Source of the DNA: Fibrobacter succinogenes
Lineage (GTDB): Bacteria > Fibrobacterota > Fibrobacteria > Fibrobacterales > Fibrobacteraceae
Assembly: GCA_902791475.1 (NCBI GenBank)
Contig: CADAWC010000002.1
Coordinates: forward strand, 1-64,000
Length of the DNA stretch: 64,000 nt
Direction: 5' to 3'
Shown: in pieces, positions 26,939 through 35,767 of the stretch
Layout of the letters: each line of letters starts with the position of its first letter
How positions within the stretch are numbered: the stretch's first letter is position 1
Translations under genes and position numbers: made by a program
The notes under the pieces: generated by a model
Database searches by the model: none
Told to the model about the DNA's origin: nothing
Seen by the model: the letters and a program-made list of their open reading frames with translations, nothing else

Positions 26939-29011
26939 TTACTTCACCAACACGCGGAAGGTCTTGGACTGACCAACGCTGCGGACCATGTACACACCCG
27001 GCGTAAAGCCTGCGGCGCGGATGGACTTGGCTACGCTCTGACCGTTGACTTCGACGTTGCCGAGGAACTTGCCCGTCATGCCAAAGACTGCGTAAATCTT
27101 TTCAGGAATCTGGAGTTCCACGCGAGTCTTCTGGAGTGCAATCGGGCTTTCTTCGCAATCAAAGCCCATGCAGAACTTGAACCAGTCTACGTTCACGAAG
27201 TTCCCGACAATCAGCATTCTGAGTACATGTTCGCCCTTCGGGATTTCCTTGGTCTTTGCTTCAACCGTAGAATAATGATCCCAATCTTCGCCCTTTTCGG
27301 CCTTGATGACATCGGTAATTTCCTTGCCATCAACGTAGAACTGGACGCCGACATCATCAGATGCCGTAGCCATGTTCAAACGAACCGTGTATTCAGACGC
27401 AATCTGGTTATCGATAGTGTATTCCACCCATTCGCCATCTTCGGTGTAACCGAGAGCGAAGCCCTTAGACTTGTCCGCAGAGTCAATTTGCACGATGTCC
27501 ACTTCATCTTCGCGATAGGCGCCGCCCTTGTTTTCGCGGTCGTTATCGTAGAAGGCCTTGTTGTGACCGCCGACATCGTAATCTTCCGCTTCAATCTTGC
27601 CCGGGATTGCAGATGCGACTTCCTTGAACGGGGTCTGCGGAACAGCAGTCTTTTCGCTTTCCATATACCAATAGTCAAAATCGAAACCACCCTGCTTGAC
27701 TACGAAGAACAAGTCTTCAACGCCTGCAGCATCACTCAAGTCGAAGGTGTTTTCTTGCCAGCTGGAGCTTGCCGGGATGTTCATCGTTGCAAGCGTTGCA
27801 CCTGTTTCGGACTTGGCGTGGAGTTCAATCTTACCGCCATTACCTCTCGTGCAAACGATGATGCGGTCTGCGCCATCACCCATGTCCACAGAGCGAACCT
27901 TTGTATAGAAGTTCGAACCCATGTTGGTGAGGTAGACGTTATCGCCCTGCTTTGCCACATGCTTGATGATGGTATATCCACCGCTCTTATCGACATTGAT
28001 GCCACCGACCCAAGACTTCGTTTCGGCTTCAACGCGCGTGAACGGGTCAAGGTTCTTAATCGGCTTCTTGACGCCATCATTCGTAGACTTGATGGTCGGA
28101 ATTGAACCGTCAGCATTCCAGGTAAATTCTTCAACTGCAGTAGAACGGCTATAGCCACCGCCACTCACGTTCTTCTGGTTGTGATAGAAGAAGAAGCTAC
28201 GCCCCTTGAAGTCAATGAGACCGGAATGGTTTGTGAACGCAGTCCCGTTACCCTGATCCATGATGACGCCGCCCCACTTCCACGGACCCGTCGGAGAATC
28301 ACTTGTCGAATATGAAATCTTTTCGGGCACGCCATGGGAAGCGTAAATCATATAATATTTCTTGTCGCGCTTGTGGATCCACGGACCTTCAGTGTAAACG
28401 GAGTTGCCGCTCGGAGAGAATCCGCGACTCATGTCCGTCACCTTGATATCGCCATCGAACTCAATCATGTTTTCTTTGAGCTTGGCGTAATAAAGCTTCG
28501 GGTTGCCCCAGTAAAGCCAAGCCTGGCCATCGTCATCAATCCAAACGGTCGGGTCAATGTAATCCCAGTTCGGGCCTGCGAGATGCTGTCCATTGCGCGC
28601 ATCCTTGAACGGGCCTTCGGGCTTGTCTGCCACGGCAACGTTGATAGCGCGGCCACCGCGAGTCGATTCTACAGTCACGTAGTAGTAATACTTGCCATTG
28701 CGACGAACAACTTGAGCAGCCCAGTCACCGTTTTTCTTGGCATTGCCACCAAAGCTTTCATTCGTGAGGATGAGTTCGCCCATATCGGTCCAGTTCACCA
28801 TATCGGTGGTGCAAGAGACGCGCCAGCCGTGCATGGTAAAGAAGGAACCGCCTTCGTCGTTTCCCGTGTACACGCAAACGGTATCGCCAAACACGACCGG
28901 AGCCGGGTCCGGCGAATAATACGTCTGGATAATCGGATTTTCAGCAAGCGCATTGGACGCAAAACCAAGTCCAAACGCGAGCAAAAGTTTATTTGTAAGT
29001 TTCATAGTCAT
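26939..29011 (-). CDS. GH43 arabinoxylan-active glycosidase with two CBM6-type domains
   Basis: A 690-residue secreted enzyme (signal peptide about 1-23). Five-blade propeller GH43 domain (about 24-330): catalytic base Asp in YYSPDPAPVV, pKa Asp in WDYIDPTVWIDDDG, acid Glu in YTEGPWIHKRD. Two CBM6-like beta-sandwiches follow: about 335-465 (RVEAETKSWVGGI) and about 478-610 (IPGKIEAEDYDVGGHNKAF). The C-terminal module (about 620-690) ends GVYMVRSVGQSKTFRVLVK. Arabinofuranosidase or xylosidase on arabinoxylan is likely. It starts 12 nt after the beta-helix gene stop, so the two are one operon. A GGAG precedes both the 29011 ATG and an in-frame ATG at 29005; either could be used. Confidence 0.9.
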   Translation of the reverse strand: MTMKLTNKLLLAFGLGFASNALAENPIIQTYYSPDPAPVVFGDTVCVYTGNDEGGSFFTMHGWRVSCTTDMVNWTDMGELILTNESFGGNAKKNGDWAAQVVRRNGKYYYYVTVESTRGGRAINVAVADKPEGPFKDARNGQHLAGPNWDYIDPTVWIDDDGQAWLYWGNPKLYYAKLKENMIEFDGDIKVTDMSRGFSPSGNSVYTEGPWIHKRDKKYYMIYASHGVPEKISYSTSDSPTGPWKWGGVIMDQGNGTAFTNHSGLIDFKGRSFFFYHNQKNVSGGGYSRSTAVEEFTWNADGSIPTIKSTNDGVKKPIKNLDPFTRVEAETKSWVGGINVDKSGGYTIIKHVAKQGDNVYLTNMGSNFYTKVRSVDMGDGADRIIVCTRGNGGKIELHAKSETGATLATMNIPASSSWQENTFDLSDAAGVEDLFFVVKQGGFDFDYWYMESEKTAVPQTPFKEVASAIPGKIEAEDYDVGGHNKAFYDNDRENKGGAYREDEVDIVQIDSADKSKGFALGYTEDGEWVEYTIDNQIASEYTVRLNMATASDDVGVQFYVDGKEITDVIKAEKGEDWDHYSTVEAKTKEIPKGEHVLRMLIVGNFVNVDWFKFCMGFDCEESPIALQKTRVELQIPEKIYAVFGMTGKFLGNVEVNGQSVAKSIRAAGFTPGVYMVRSVGQSKTFRVLVK

Positions 29012-29023
29012 CCCACTCCAAAA

Positions 29024-31621
29024 TTATTTTACCTGAATCATCTTGCCAAAGGTCTTGTTCTTACTCTGGACAAAGTAGACTCCAGACCCAAAGTTCTTTG
29101 TCTGCATAGCTTGCATCACAGAGTTTGTCGTAGGCATACCCATCACACGGATGACGCCCAAGTGCTGACCGCGGATATCAAACACGTTCAACGTAGAGCT
29201 GCGAGAGATATCCATGTTCAAACCGTAACGGATGCTCGGCTTGATGGAAATGATTTCATCCTTGGACTTGCCGAACTTGATCCAGTCGATGTTCAGGTAA
29301 GCACCCGTGATAGCCACGCGAAGCACATGTTCACCAGCTTCGAGAGCGGTCGTCTTGCCTTCAACCGTGCCATAAGTATTCCAGTCTTCGCCCTTCGGGG
29401 CAACAATTGTATCGCTAATCGCCTTTCCATCCAAAAAGAGCTGGAAGCTAGAGCCTTCAAGACCAGAAGCCACGTTTGCAAGAAACACGTATTCACCAGC
29501 TGTGACATTCACGGTGTATTCCATCCATTCACCAGCTTGCGTGTAACCCACAGCGTAGCCCTTAGACTTGTCCGTAGAATCAATCTGAGTGATGTCCACG
29601 CCATCTTCGCGGTAGGCGCCGCCTTCGTTCACAAAGTCCTTGTCGTTGAAGGAAACGCTCTGGCCACCTTCATCGTAGTTTTCCATTTCGATGGTGCCCG
29701 GGATTGTCATGTTGTCGACAAACGGAGCCTGCGGAACCACGTTGGAGAAATCCGGAAGCGGGATAGTGTTGATGCGATCCCCGATGTTCTTGAATTCGCC
29801 CTGAAGGCCAGCAGCTTCGGCAACAGAAGCGATGTAGCCACCGTTGTTCTTTTCGGTAAACTGACCCGGAGCGTTACGGCCAACGCCGCTCGGAGCATTC
29901 TTGTAAGAGTTGTTTTCGACAGCAAAGCCACTAGAGCCTTCGTCAAGATAAATCGGCAAAATCCAGTAATCCGACCACTTGGACTGGGACATATCATGGA
30001 TGTAGTTTTCCTTGATTTCGCTACCCGTGCCCTGGTTGCTCAATGTATAAATCGGACCGGAGTCGCAAAGCAAACGGGCAATGTGGTGGATGTTGTTCTT
30101 ATTAATTTTGTTGTTCGTCATGGCCGTTTCGCTCTTGGTCCAGCCATAACCCACAGAGATACCGGAATAGTTTGTATAGGACACTTCGTTATTTTCGATG
30201 ACGACATAACGCGGATACCCGGCGGCAATGCCCACAGCGCCCTGATGTTCATTCGTCACATTCGTCACGAGGTTGTAACGGATTGTATCGCGGGTACTGA
30301 TTTCGTCCTTGTCCTTCGGATTGTACGGGATGTGAATTTCGGTCGTGGAGTCTTGAGAGAACTTGCCGAGCATAATGCCGCAGCCGCCGATTTCATAGAA
30401 TACGTTGCCTTCAATCACGTCATCATTTGTACCAGAGACAAAGTCAAGACCAGTTGCAGCCATCTGCGTGAACGTGCAATTCTTGATTTTGAAATGGTGC
30501 GCATTTTCGACGCGGAAACCAGCATCCGGACGCCAGAGGAGGAACTTATTGCTGCCGAGGCGGCCATTTTCCGGGAGCACGTCAATGTTGAACATACTTG
30601 CCTGCAAATCCAGGAAGCCCTCTTCGCTCGGACGCAAGAAATTGGAGTTTGCAAAGGTTAAGCCTTCAAAAGACATGTAACCAACTTTGTTCTTAGTATC
30701 CTTACCGAGAATGCTGAAGAGCGTATTGACGCGCGGAACGACAACATTTGCGGTCGCCATGTTTTCGCCTGCGCGGGCCTTGTAATAAAGCGTACCGGTC
30801 GATTCGTCCAAATACCATTCGCCCGGCTGGTCGATAAATTCGTAAGCATTTTCAAGGTAGTAAACCTGCTGCTTCGGCGGATTGCTCATGAAAGCCGTGC
30901 CAAGCATCGGGTATTTGCGCTTAAAGAGCTTTGTTCTTTCAGGGTCGCGCGGTTCAAGCTTTGTGACATTGCCGTTCTTTGTAGCCGATTCAAGGCGCAA
31001 AATGCTTTCGGCCCAGGCAATCATCAAGTGGATTTCAACTTTGTTCAAATTCTTCCAGTTGGCTTCGCCAATATCGCTGTTGTTGACGAGGAAGGCGCTG
31101 CCGGCAGAGTCCACTTTGTTCAAGCGGAAGAAGTTATGGTCGCCGTTATCGAGCAAGTTCGGCATACGCGCGCGAATTGCCTTTTTGCCGTTCACGTACA
31201 TCTGGCGGAAACGGGCATCGACACCTTCGACCTTCCAGATGTTGTTCTTTTCATCGTGAATCGTCCAGCCAGACATCGGGATACCGCCCGTAATAAGCGG
31301 AGTTTCGTTCGGATAGGCTTTATAGCGGACGTAGAAACCATCCTTACCGCCATCAGCCTCAGTAAAATTGACCGTAGACGAAAGCTGGTAGGTACCGCCA
31401 CGGAGAATGACCGAAATATCGCCCGTCATGGTGCCGTTGATGGCGCGCACAGCCTTTTGTGCCTGCGTAATGGTCTTGAACGGGGCCTCTTCGGTACCCT
31501 TGTTGGAATCGCTACCATTGGGAGCGACATAGAAAGTAGCCTGATCAGCGGCGGTAGCAACAGTAACACCCAGGAAGAGTGCAGAAACTGCGGCAAGATG
31601 ACCAATTGTTTTGAAGCTCAT
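29024..31621 (-). CDS. secreted beta-helix glycosidase (GH141/GH120-like) with CBM6
   Basis: An 865-residue secreted enzyme (signal peptide about 1-25, ending ATAA). The catalytic part (about 28-640) is a right-handed parallel beta-helix. It begins TFYVAPNGSDSNKGTEEAPFKTI, as in GH120/GH141-type enzymes and many polysaccharide lyases, and contains repeated IKNCTF/IEGNVF/IENNEVSYTNYSGIS rungs. CBM6 about 660-785 (IPGTIEMENYDEGG), then the basic C-terminal module ending GVYFVQSKNKTFGKMIQVK. GH141 members include fucosidases and xylanases, so a side-chain or backbone xylan role is inferred. The ATG at 31621 follows GAGG by 6 nt; the GTG further up is rejected. It carries the regulon dyad about 100 bp upstream. 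Confidence 0.8.
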   Translation of the reverse strand: MSFKTIGHLAAVSALFLGVTVATAADQATFYVAPNGSDSNKGTEEAPFKTITQAQKAVRAINGTMTGDISVILRGGTYQLSSTVNFTEADGGKDGFYVRYKAYPNETPLITGGIPMSGWTIHDEKNNIWKVEGVDARFRQMYVNGKKAIRARMPNLLDNGDHNFFRLNKVDSAGSAFLVNNSDIGEANWKNLNKVEIHLMIAWAESILRLESATKNGNVTKLEPRDPERTKLFKRKYPMLGTAFMSNPPKQQVYYLENAYEFIDQPGEWYLDESTGTLYYKARAGENMATANVVVPRVNTLFSILGKDTKNKVGYMSFEGLTFANSNFLRPSEEGFLDLQASMFNIDVLPENGRLGSNKFLLWRPDAGFRVENAHHFKIKNCTFTQMAATGLDFVSGTNDDVIEGNVFYEIGGCGIMLGKFSQDSTTEIHIPYNPKDKDEISTRDTIRYNLVTNVTNEHQGAVGIAAGYPRYVVIENNEVSYTNYSGISVGYGWTKSETAMTNNKINKNNIHHIARLLCDSGPIYTLSNQGTGSEIKENYIHDMSQSKWSDYWILPIYLDEGSSGFAVENNSYKNAPSGVGRNAPGQFTEKNNGGYIASVAEAAGLQGEFKNIGDRINTIPLPDFSNVVPQAPFVDNMTIPGTIEMENYDEGGQSVSFNDKDFVNEGGAYREDGVDITQIDSTDKSKGYAVGYTQAGEWMEYTVNVTAGEYVFLANVASGLEGSSFQLFLDGKAISDTIVAPKGEDWNTYGTVEGKTTALEAGEHVLRVAITGAYLNIDWIKFGKSKDEIISIKPSIRYGLNMDISRSSTLNVFDIRGQHLGVIRVMGMPTTNSVMQAMQTKNFGSGVYFVQSKNKTFGKMIQVK

Positions 31622-31670
31622 ACCTAACCTCACGTTTAAAAACCAAACATAGTTTGCCCTAACAACACTT

Positions 31671-31678
31671 TAAAATTA
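31671..31678 (-). promoter_or_regulatory. -7 box TAATTTTA of the beta-helix operon
   Basis: Minus strand TAATTTTA. It lies exactly 43 nt downstream of the dyad at 31722-31736 and 49 nt before the ATG. Confidence 0.65.
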
Positions 31679-31721
31679 TTCTCGAAAATGCGTTTTTTTC
31701 ATGTTTTAAGGCGAGATATTG

Positions 31722-31736
31722 TGGACTGTTTATCCA
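31722..31736 (-). promoter_or_regulatory. CAZyme regulon dyad, beta-helix operon
   Basis: TGGACTGTTTATCCA, a 15-bp imperfect palindrome of the TGGAC/TTGAC family shared by the cluster promoters. Its edge is 43 nt above the -7 box and 101 bp above the start codon. Confidence 0.75.
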
Positions 31737-31792
31737 TAGCTATGGGAGTGTGGAATATTCCGTTTTAGAGGAGTAATGTAAAGGGAGATGCC

Positions 31793-31850
31793 CGCTCGGT
31801 GGCGGGCATGACAAAAGCACAAAATGCCCCGCGGGAGTGCGGGGCATTTT
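31793..31850. terminator. REP-like palindrome and terminator of the GH27 gene
   Basis: A GGAGATGCCCGCTC/GGCGGGCATGACA palindrome (31793-31813) adjoins AAAATGCCCCGC / GCGGGGCATTTT (31821-31850), a perfect 12-bp stem. The stem has T-runs on both strands and lies 53 nt after the GH27 stop codon. Confidence 0.85.
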
Positions 31851-31903
31851 GAATGTGTGAGGCGAAATTTCGCGAGAGGGCGGCGCCCTCCCTAGTCTTT
31901 TAC

Positions 31904-33808
31904 TTAGCGAACGTTCACACGCTGAATTTGGTTACCCTTGACGGAGCGCACCATGTACGTGCCACGTGCATACCCAGCGTTCTTGAGCGCCTGCGGCATG
32001 CTAGCGCCATTCAAGTCCACGCGGCCGAGGTGCTTACCCGTAGCGCTGAACACGTTATAGGAGTTTTCGGATTCAAACGACGTGAGATGAACCTTTGCAA
32101 GCCCAACCTTTTCATCGCAAGTTTCTTCGCAGAACTTAATCCAGTCAATGTCCATCCAGTCGCCGGTTACCGTAAAGCGGAGGATGTGTTCGCCTTCGGT
32201 CAGCTTCACGTCAGCCTTAACTACGTTGTATTCATCGTAGTTGTCTTCGCCTTCGCTTGCAGCAGGTACTGCAATTTCTTCAGTAATATCCTTGCCATCC
32301 ATGGAGAGTTTGAAGCTAGAAGTACTGTTGGCAGAAGCCACAGAAGCATTCATGGCATAAGTTCCCGTCGAAGCCACCTTCACGGTGTATTCGAGCCATT
32401 CGCCAGCCTGGTTGTAGCCAACAATAATGCCTGTCGCCTTCTTGTAAAGGTCCACGCCAGTACCCGGGCGGTAATCGGAATCGCCGTGGTTTTCTGTATC
32501 GCTTTCGTTGTAAGTGGTGTTGCCCTGACCCACGCCGTTCACATCGAAATCTTCCACTTCGATCTTACCCGGAATGTCAAGAGGCTTGCCCTTGAACGGT
32601 GCGCGCGGAACCGGTTTGAGAACCAAGCGGAGCAGTGCAGAACCGTGAGCCGGAAGTTCAATAGAAACACTAGAGACCGGTCCCAAATCCTTCTTTTTCC
32701 AGGCATCGCGGACTTCTACTTCGCCTTCTACGCCAATGTCTTTAAAGTTGCATTCGACGGTCTGGGTAGAATTGTTATTGTTGAGAAGAGCCACGGCGAT
32801 GTCACCATTCTTCAAAGGCTTGGTCCAAACTTGCTTGCCGTTCTTATCGGAGATGCGGTGGCCCTGAACACCCAGGGAGTCCTGGTTAATGGCAATCATG
32901 TCCTTGTTCAGGTAGAGTTCCTTGGTCTCGTTGCTCATGTTGCGCACATCGGAACTGATCATGATGGGAGCAGCCATGATGGACCACATCGTCATCTGGG
33001 AGCGCTGTTCCTCGTAAGAGAGGCCTCTGTTACCTACTTCGAGCATGTCCGGGTCATTCCAGTGACCGGGCTTTGCAATCTGCCAATACTTGTTGTTCGC
33101 ATCGATAATTTCGTAGACGCCGCGGTACCACGAAGTCGAAATCCATTCGGGACCAATGTCGAAAGTGGTGCGCCAGAGGTTAGCAATTTTCGGCATCCAG
33201 TCCTTGTATTCCCACATGCAAATGCTGAACACGATGTCGCGTCCGGAATTGCGGAGAGCGTTGGACATTGCAGTGTAATCTTTTTCCTGCGTTCTCGGAT
33301 CCGAGTCGCAGTTATCGTACTTCCAGTAGTCAACGCCCCATTCAGCAAGCTTCTTGGCGTCCTGAACTTCGTGGCCGTTGGAACCACTTTCGCTTTGCCA
33401 GTTGCTATTGTAATGGTGGCAGGTGCGTTTGCCACGGTCGCCGTAAAGACCGAACTTGAGGCCCTTCTTATGCACGTAATCAGCGATGGCCTTCATGCCA
33501 CTCGGGAAAGTCTTCGGGTTGTTCTGGAGGTTGCCCTGGGCATCGCGCTTGGTGTCCATCCAGTTGTCGTCAAGGTTCAGGTAGATGTAGCCCGCATCCT
33601 TCAGGCCGGAATTGACCATCGCGTCGGCAATTTCCTGAATCTGCTTTTCGTTGATGTTTTCGTGGAAAACGTTCCAGCTGTTCCACCCGAGCGGGGGCGT
33701 AAGCACCAGGCTATCCGGATGCGCAAAGGCCTGGGAAACCAATCCCGCTAAAGCCAAAGAAGCCAGCACTCCAAACTTGCGACCATTTTTTTTGTTCAAA
33801 CCAAACAT
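31904..33808 (-). CDS. GH27 alpha-galactosidase with CBM6
   Basis: A 634-residue secreted enzyme (signal peptide about 1-29, ending QAFA). GH27 barrel (about 30-335): PPLGWNSWNVFHENI, YIYLNLDDNWM, the nucleophile Asp in DYWKYDNCD, the acid/base Asp in PGHWNDPDML. A C-terminal beta domain runs to about 425, CBM6 to about 565 (IPGKIEVEDFDVNGV), then the basic C-terminal module ending GTYMVRSVKGNQIQRVNVR. It should remove alpha-galactosyl side chains, for example from hemicellulose (beta-L-arabinopyranosidase activity also occurs in GH27). Start at 33808 is set by AGGAG 5 nt upstream. Confidence 0.93.
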   Translation of the reverse strand: MFGLNKKNGRKFGVLASLALAGLVSQAFAHPDSLVLTPPLGWNSWNVFHENINEKQIQEIADAMVNSGLKDAGYIYLNLDDNWMDTKRDAQGNLQNNPKTFPSGMKAIADYVHKKGLKFGLYGDRGKRTCHHYNSNWQSESGSNGHEVQDAKKLAEWGVDYWKYDNCDSDPRTQEKDYTAMSNALRNSGRDIVFSICMWEYKDWMPKIANLWRTTFDIGPEWISTSWYRGVYEIIDANNKYWQIAKPGHWNDPDMLEVGNRGLSYEEQRSQMTMWSIMAAPIMISSDVRNMSNETKELYLNKDMIAINQDSLGVQGHRISDKNGKQVWTKPLKNGDIAVALLNNNNSTQTVECNFKDIGVEGEVEVRDAWKKKDLGPVSSVSIELPAHGSALLRLVLKPVPRAPFKGKPLDIPGKIEVEDFDVNGVGQGNTTYNESDTENHGDSDYRPGTGVDLYKKATGIIVGYNQAGEWLEYTVKVASTGTYAMNASVASANSTSSFKLSMDGKDITEEIAVPAASEGEDNYDEYNVVKADVKLTEGEHILRFTVTGDWMDIDWIKFCEETCDEKVGLAKVHLTSFESENSYNVFSATGKHLGRVDLNGASMPQALKNAGYARGTYMVRSVKGNQIQRVNVR

Positions 33809-33846
33809 AAGCACTCCTGTATCCTAAGTATTAATCATCCCCAAAC

Positions 33847-33854
33847 TAAAAATA
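33847..33854 (-). promoter_or_regulatory. -7 box TATTTTTA of the GH27 gene
   Basis: Minus strand TATTTTTA preceded by GGGGG, exactly 43 nt downstream of the dyad at 33898-33912. Confidence 0.65.
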
Positions 33855-33876
33855 CCCCCTAAAAAACAAAAAAATT

Positions 33877-33899
33877 AAAGGAATTACACATGTTCCTTT
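33877..33899 (-). other. hairpin between activator site and core promoter (GH27)
   Basis: AAAGGAA / TTCCTTT 7-bp stem followed on the minus strand by a T-rich run. It overlaps the edge of the dyad by 2 nt and lies upstream of the -7 box. It may be a terminator or a cruciform element; terminators hold the same position in two other promoters. Confidence 0.5.
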
Positions 33900-33912
33900 G
33901 ACATTTTATCCA
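33898..33912 (-). promoter_or_regulatory. CAZyme regulon dyad, GH27
   Basis: TTGACATTTTATCCA (plus strand), 15 bp, edge 90 bp above the start codon and 43 nt above the -7 box. Confidence 0.75.
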
Positions 33913-33922
33913 CGATGGATAA

Positions 33923-33976
33923 TTAGTGATTATTTATTAGTCAAGAGTCATTGGTTTTTAGTGGTTAGTTATTGAG
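33923..33976. repeat. heptanucleotide tandem repeat
   Basis: TTATTAG, TCAAGAG, TCATTGG, TTTTTAG, TGGTTAG, TTATTGA in 7-nt register, the same type as at 218-258. Between the GH27 promoter and the CE1 terminator. Confidence 0.5.
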
Positions 33977-33982
33977 AGATGT

Positions 33983-34017
33983 AAAAAAGAGCGTCCCCGA
34001 AGCCAGGGAGCGCTCTT
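33983..34017 (-). terminator. terminator of the CE1 gene
   Basis: AGAGCG(TCCC) / (GGGA)GCGCTCT stem with six T on the minus strand, 19 nt after the CE1 stop codon. Confidence 0.85.
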
Positions 34018-34035
34018 GGTGAGAGAGAGTTTTTT

Positions 34036-35523
34036 TTAACGGTCAACGGGCAACATGAACGAACGCGTTTTATCGCGCAAGATGTAAACGCCCTTGCCAA
34101 AGCCAGCGTTTTTCATCGTTTTTTGCATGTTCGGCACATCGTTTTCGATGATTTCGACAAATCCGAGACGCTTGCCCGCAAGGTTATAGACATTGTACTT
34201 GCCAGCGGTAGTTGAGAGGCGAAGTGCCGTCGTTAAACCAACTGAGGGTTCCGCAATTTTCTTGAGCGTGACATTATCGAGCGTGAGCGTACCCGTCGAG
34301 GCGCCCGCATTAAAGCTCAAACGAGAATCCTTGTCCGTTGCGGCGGTCATCTGGAACTGGAAGGAATACTTCTTGGATTCCGTGCCAAGTTCAAAATTTG
34401 CCTTTTCGGTGAGGTAGCTTGCCCACGGATCGACGTGCTGTTCCACATTCACTTCGAGCGTGCGGGAGGCGCCGGCACTAGCATCAAAGCTCACTTCGTA
34501 CCACTGACCTTTTTCAAGATGCAAATCGTGCTGGATGAGCTGCACTTGGTAATTCTCCGTGCCGACTGCAGAAATGTCGAGCTGATACTTGCCATTTTTC
34601 ACATCGCCTGTTGCGGCGGCGCTGCCGTGAGTCTGCAAAGTCCAAGCGACATCGGTCGAATCAAAGCCGCCGTTGAAAATGCTGTCGCGATCGGTCGGAA
34701 CTTGAATTGCGGGCGCAAGCGTGGAACCGTCCAAGGAATAATTCTTGACAAAGTTCCAAATTTCAACACTCGTATTGACACTGACAGCCTCGTCCATGGA
34801 ATACCAGTGACCCTTGCCAGCAATCGTGAGCAAACGGACTTCGACGTTATCCTTGCAGCCGCTCCAGACTTCGAGAGAAGCGGCAGAACCCGGCTTGCTC
34901 GCCGGATAAGGCTTTGTAACCTTGGAACTCGAAGAGCATTTTTGCGCAGAGACCCAGCCCTTGAGGGTATTCACGGTGCTGTTGTAATTCACCACGTCAT
35001 CGGAAGTGCCGTGCGTATGCATAATCGGCATCGCGCGCTTGGGCGAGTTCACCCCGCCGCCACCAGAAACAGGCGCAATGGCCGCAATCATGTCGCCCAT
35101 CTTGTTTGCCGCATGGTAGCTCATCATGCCGCCCATCGAAAATCCCGAAACATACACGCGATTTTTGTCAATGCCGTACTTGTTGTACATTTCATTGATA
35201 ATCGCCTTGAGGAAATTGATGTCCTTGTCGCCACCGATGTCCCAGGCCTTGTTTTGACCGTTCGGGAACACGACCACAAATCGTGCGGTATCGGCAATCG
35301 GTTCCCACTTGGCAGCGTTCTGCTGATACGGGGCATCCTGATTCATGCCGTGCATTTGGATAATGAGCGGACGGCCCTTTTCGATATTTTTCGGCGCATA
35401 CACATTCATGGTACGGTTCGTGCCGTTCACGTTAATGTTGTCTGCAAAAGAAAATGTTGCAAGGCTTGCTAGAACAGCAAGCGAAAGCAATCCATGAGCT
35501 TTTTTGAAGATTTTACCAAACAT
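34036..35523 (-). CDS. secreted CE1-type feruloyl/acetyl xylan esterase with CBM and C-terminal module
   Basis: A 495-residue secreted protein (signal peptide about 1-27, ending SFA). An alpha/beta-hydrolase domain of the PHB-depolymerase/CE1 group (about 28-265): oxyanion region IIQMHGMNQDAP, nucleophile Ser in VSGFSMGGMMSY, Asp in THGTSDDVV, His in AGKGHWYSMDEA. A carbohydrate-binding beta-sandwich of CBM4_9 type (about 283-425; SIFNGGFDSTDVAWTLQTHG...LDNVTLKKI) follows, and then the basic C-terminal module ending GVYILRDKTRSFMLPVDR. It should release ferulate or acetate from arabinoxylan. GGGAT-like Shine-Dalgarno only weak; the start is the only ATG before the signal peptide. Confidence 0.88.
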   Translation of the reverse strand: MFGKIFKKAHGLLSLAVLASLATFSFADNINVNGTNRTMNVYAPKNIEKGRPLIIQMHGMNQDAPYQQNAAKWEPIADTARFVVVFPNGQNKAWDIGGDKDINFLKAIINEMYNKYGIDKNRVYVSGFSMGGMMSYHAANKMGDMIAAIAPVSGGGGVNSPKRAMPIMHTHGTSDDVVNYNSTVNTLKGWVSAQKCSSSSKVTKPYPASKPGSAASLEVWSGCKDNVEVRLLTIAGKGHWYSMDEAVSVNTSVEIWNFVKNYSLDGSTLAPAIQVPTDRDSIFNGGFDSTDVAWTLQTHGSAAATGDVKNGKYQLDISAVGTENYQVQLIQHDLHLEKGQWYEVSFDASAGASRTLEVNVEQHVDPWASYLTEKANFELGTESKKYSFQFQMTAATDKDSRLSFNAGASTGTLTLDNVTLKKIAEPSVGLTTALRLSTTAGKYNVYNLAGKRLGFVEIIENDVPNMQKTMKNAGFGKGVYILRDKTRSFMLPVDR

Positions 35524-35558
35524 ACCTTATCCCTTAGAGATATCCATTTCACCTAAAG

Positions 35559-35566
35559 ACAAAATA
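35559..35566 (-). promoter_or_regulatory. -7 box TATTTTGT of the CE1 gene
   Basis: Minus strand TATTTTGT, exactly 43 nt downstream of the dyad at 35610-35624. Confidence 0.6.
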
Positions 35567-35609
35567 CATTTGGAAGCGTAATTTATCGCATGCGGATTAT
35601 TATTTTCCA

Positions 35610-35624
35610 TTGCTCTTTTGACAA
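35610..35624 (-). promoter_or_regulatory. CAZyme regulon dyad, CE1
   Basis: TTGCTCTTTTGACAA inside the wider palindrome CCATTG...CAATGG (35607-35627). Edge 87 bp above the start codon; 43 nt above the -7 box. Confidence 0.7.
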
Positions 35625-35672
35625 TGGGTTGAGGGGATAAAATGTGTAATAGGGAGTGTTTAGAGAACAACC

Positions 35673-35730
35673 AAAAACGGCTTGGATATACCCGCAGGAA
35701 AGCAAGCTTTCCGCGGGTGCATCCAAGCCT
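35673..35730 (-). terminator. terminator of the GH43 (xylosidase-type) gene
   Basis: Long hairpin: GGCTTGGAT / ATCCAAGCC outer stem with an inner CCCGC/GCGGG and GGAAAGC/GCTTTCC stem, five T on the minus strand. 38 nt after the stop codon. Confidence 0.88.
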
Positions 35731-35767
35731 TGGGGGTGTTTGAGGAACTATGAATAAACTATAGAAA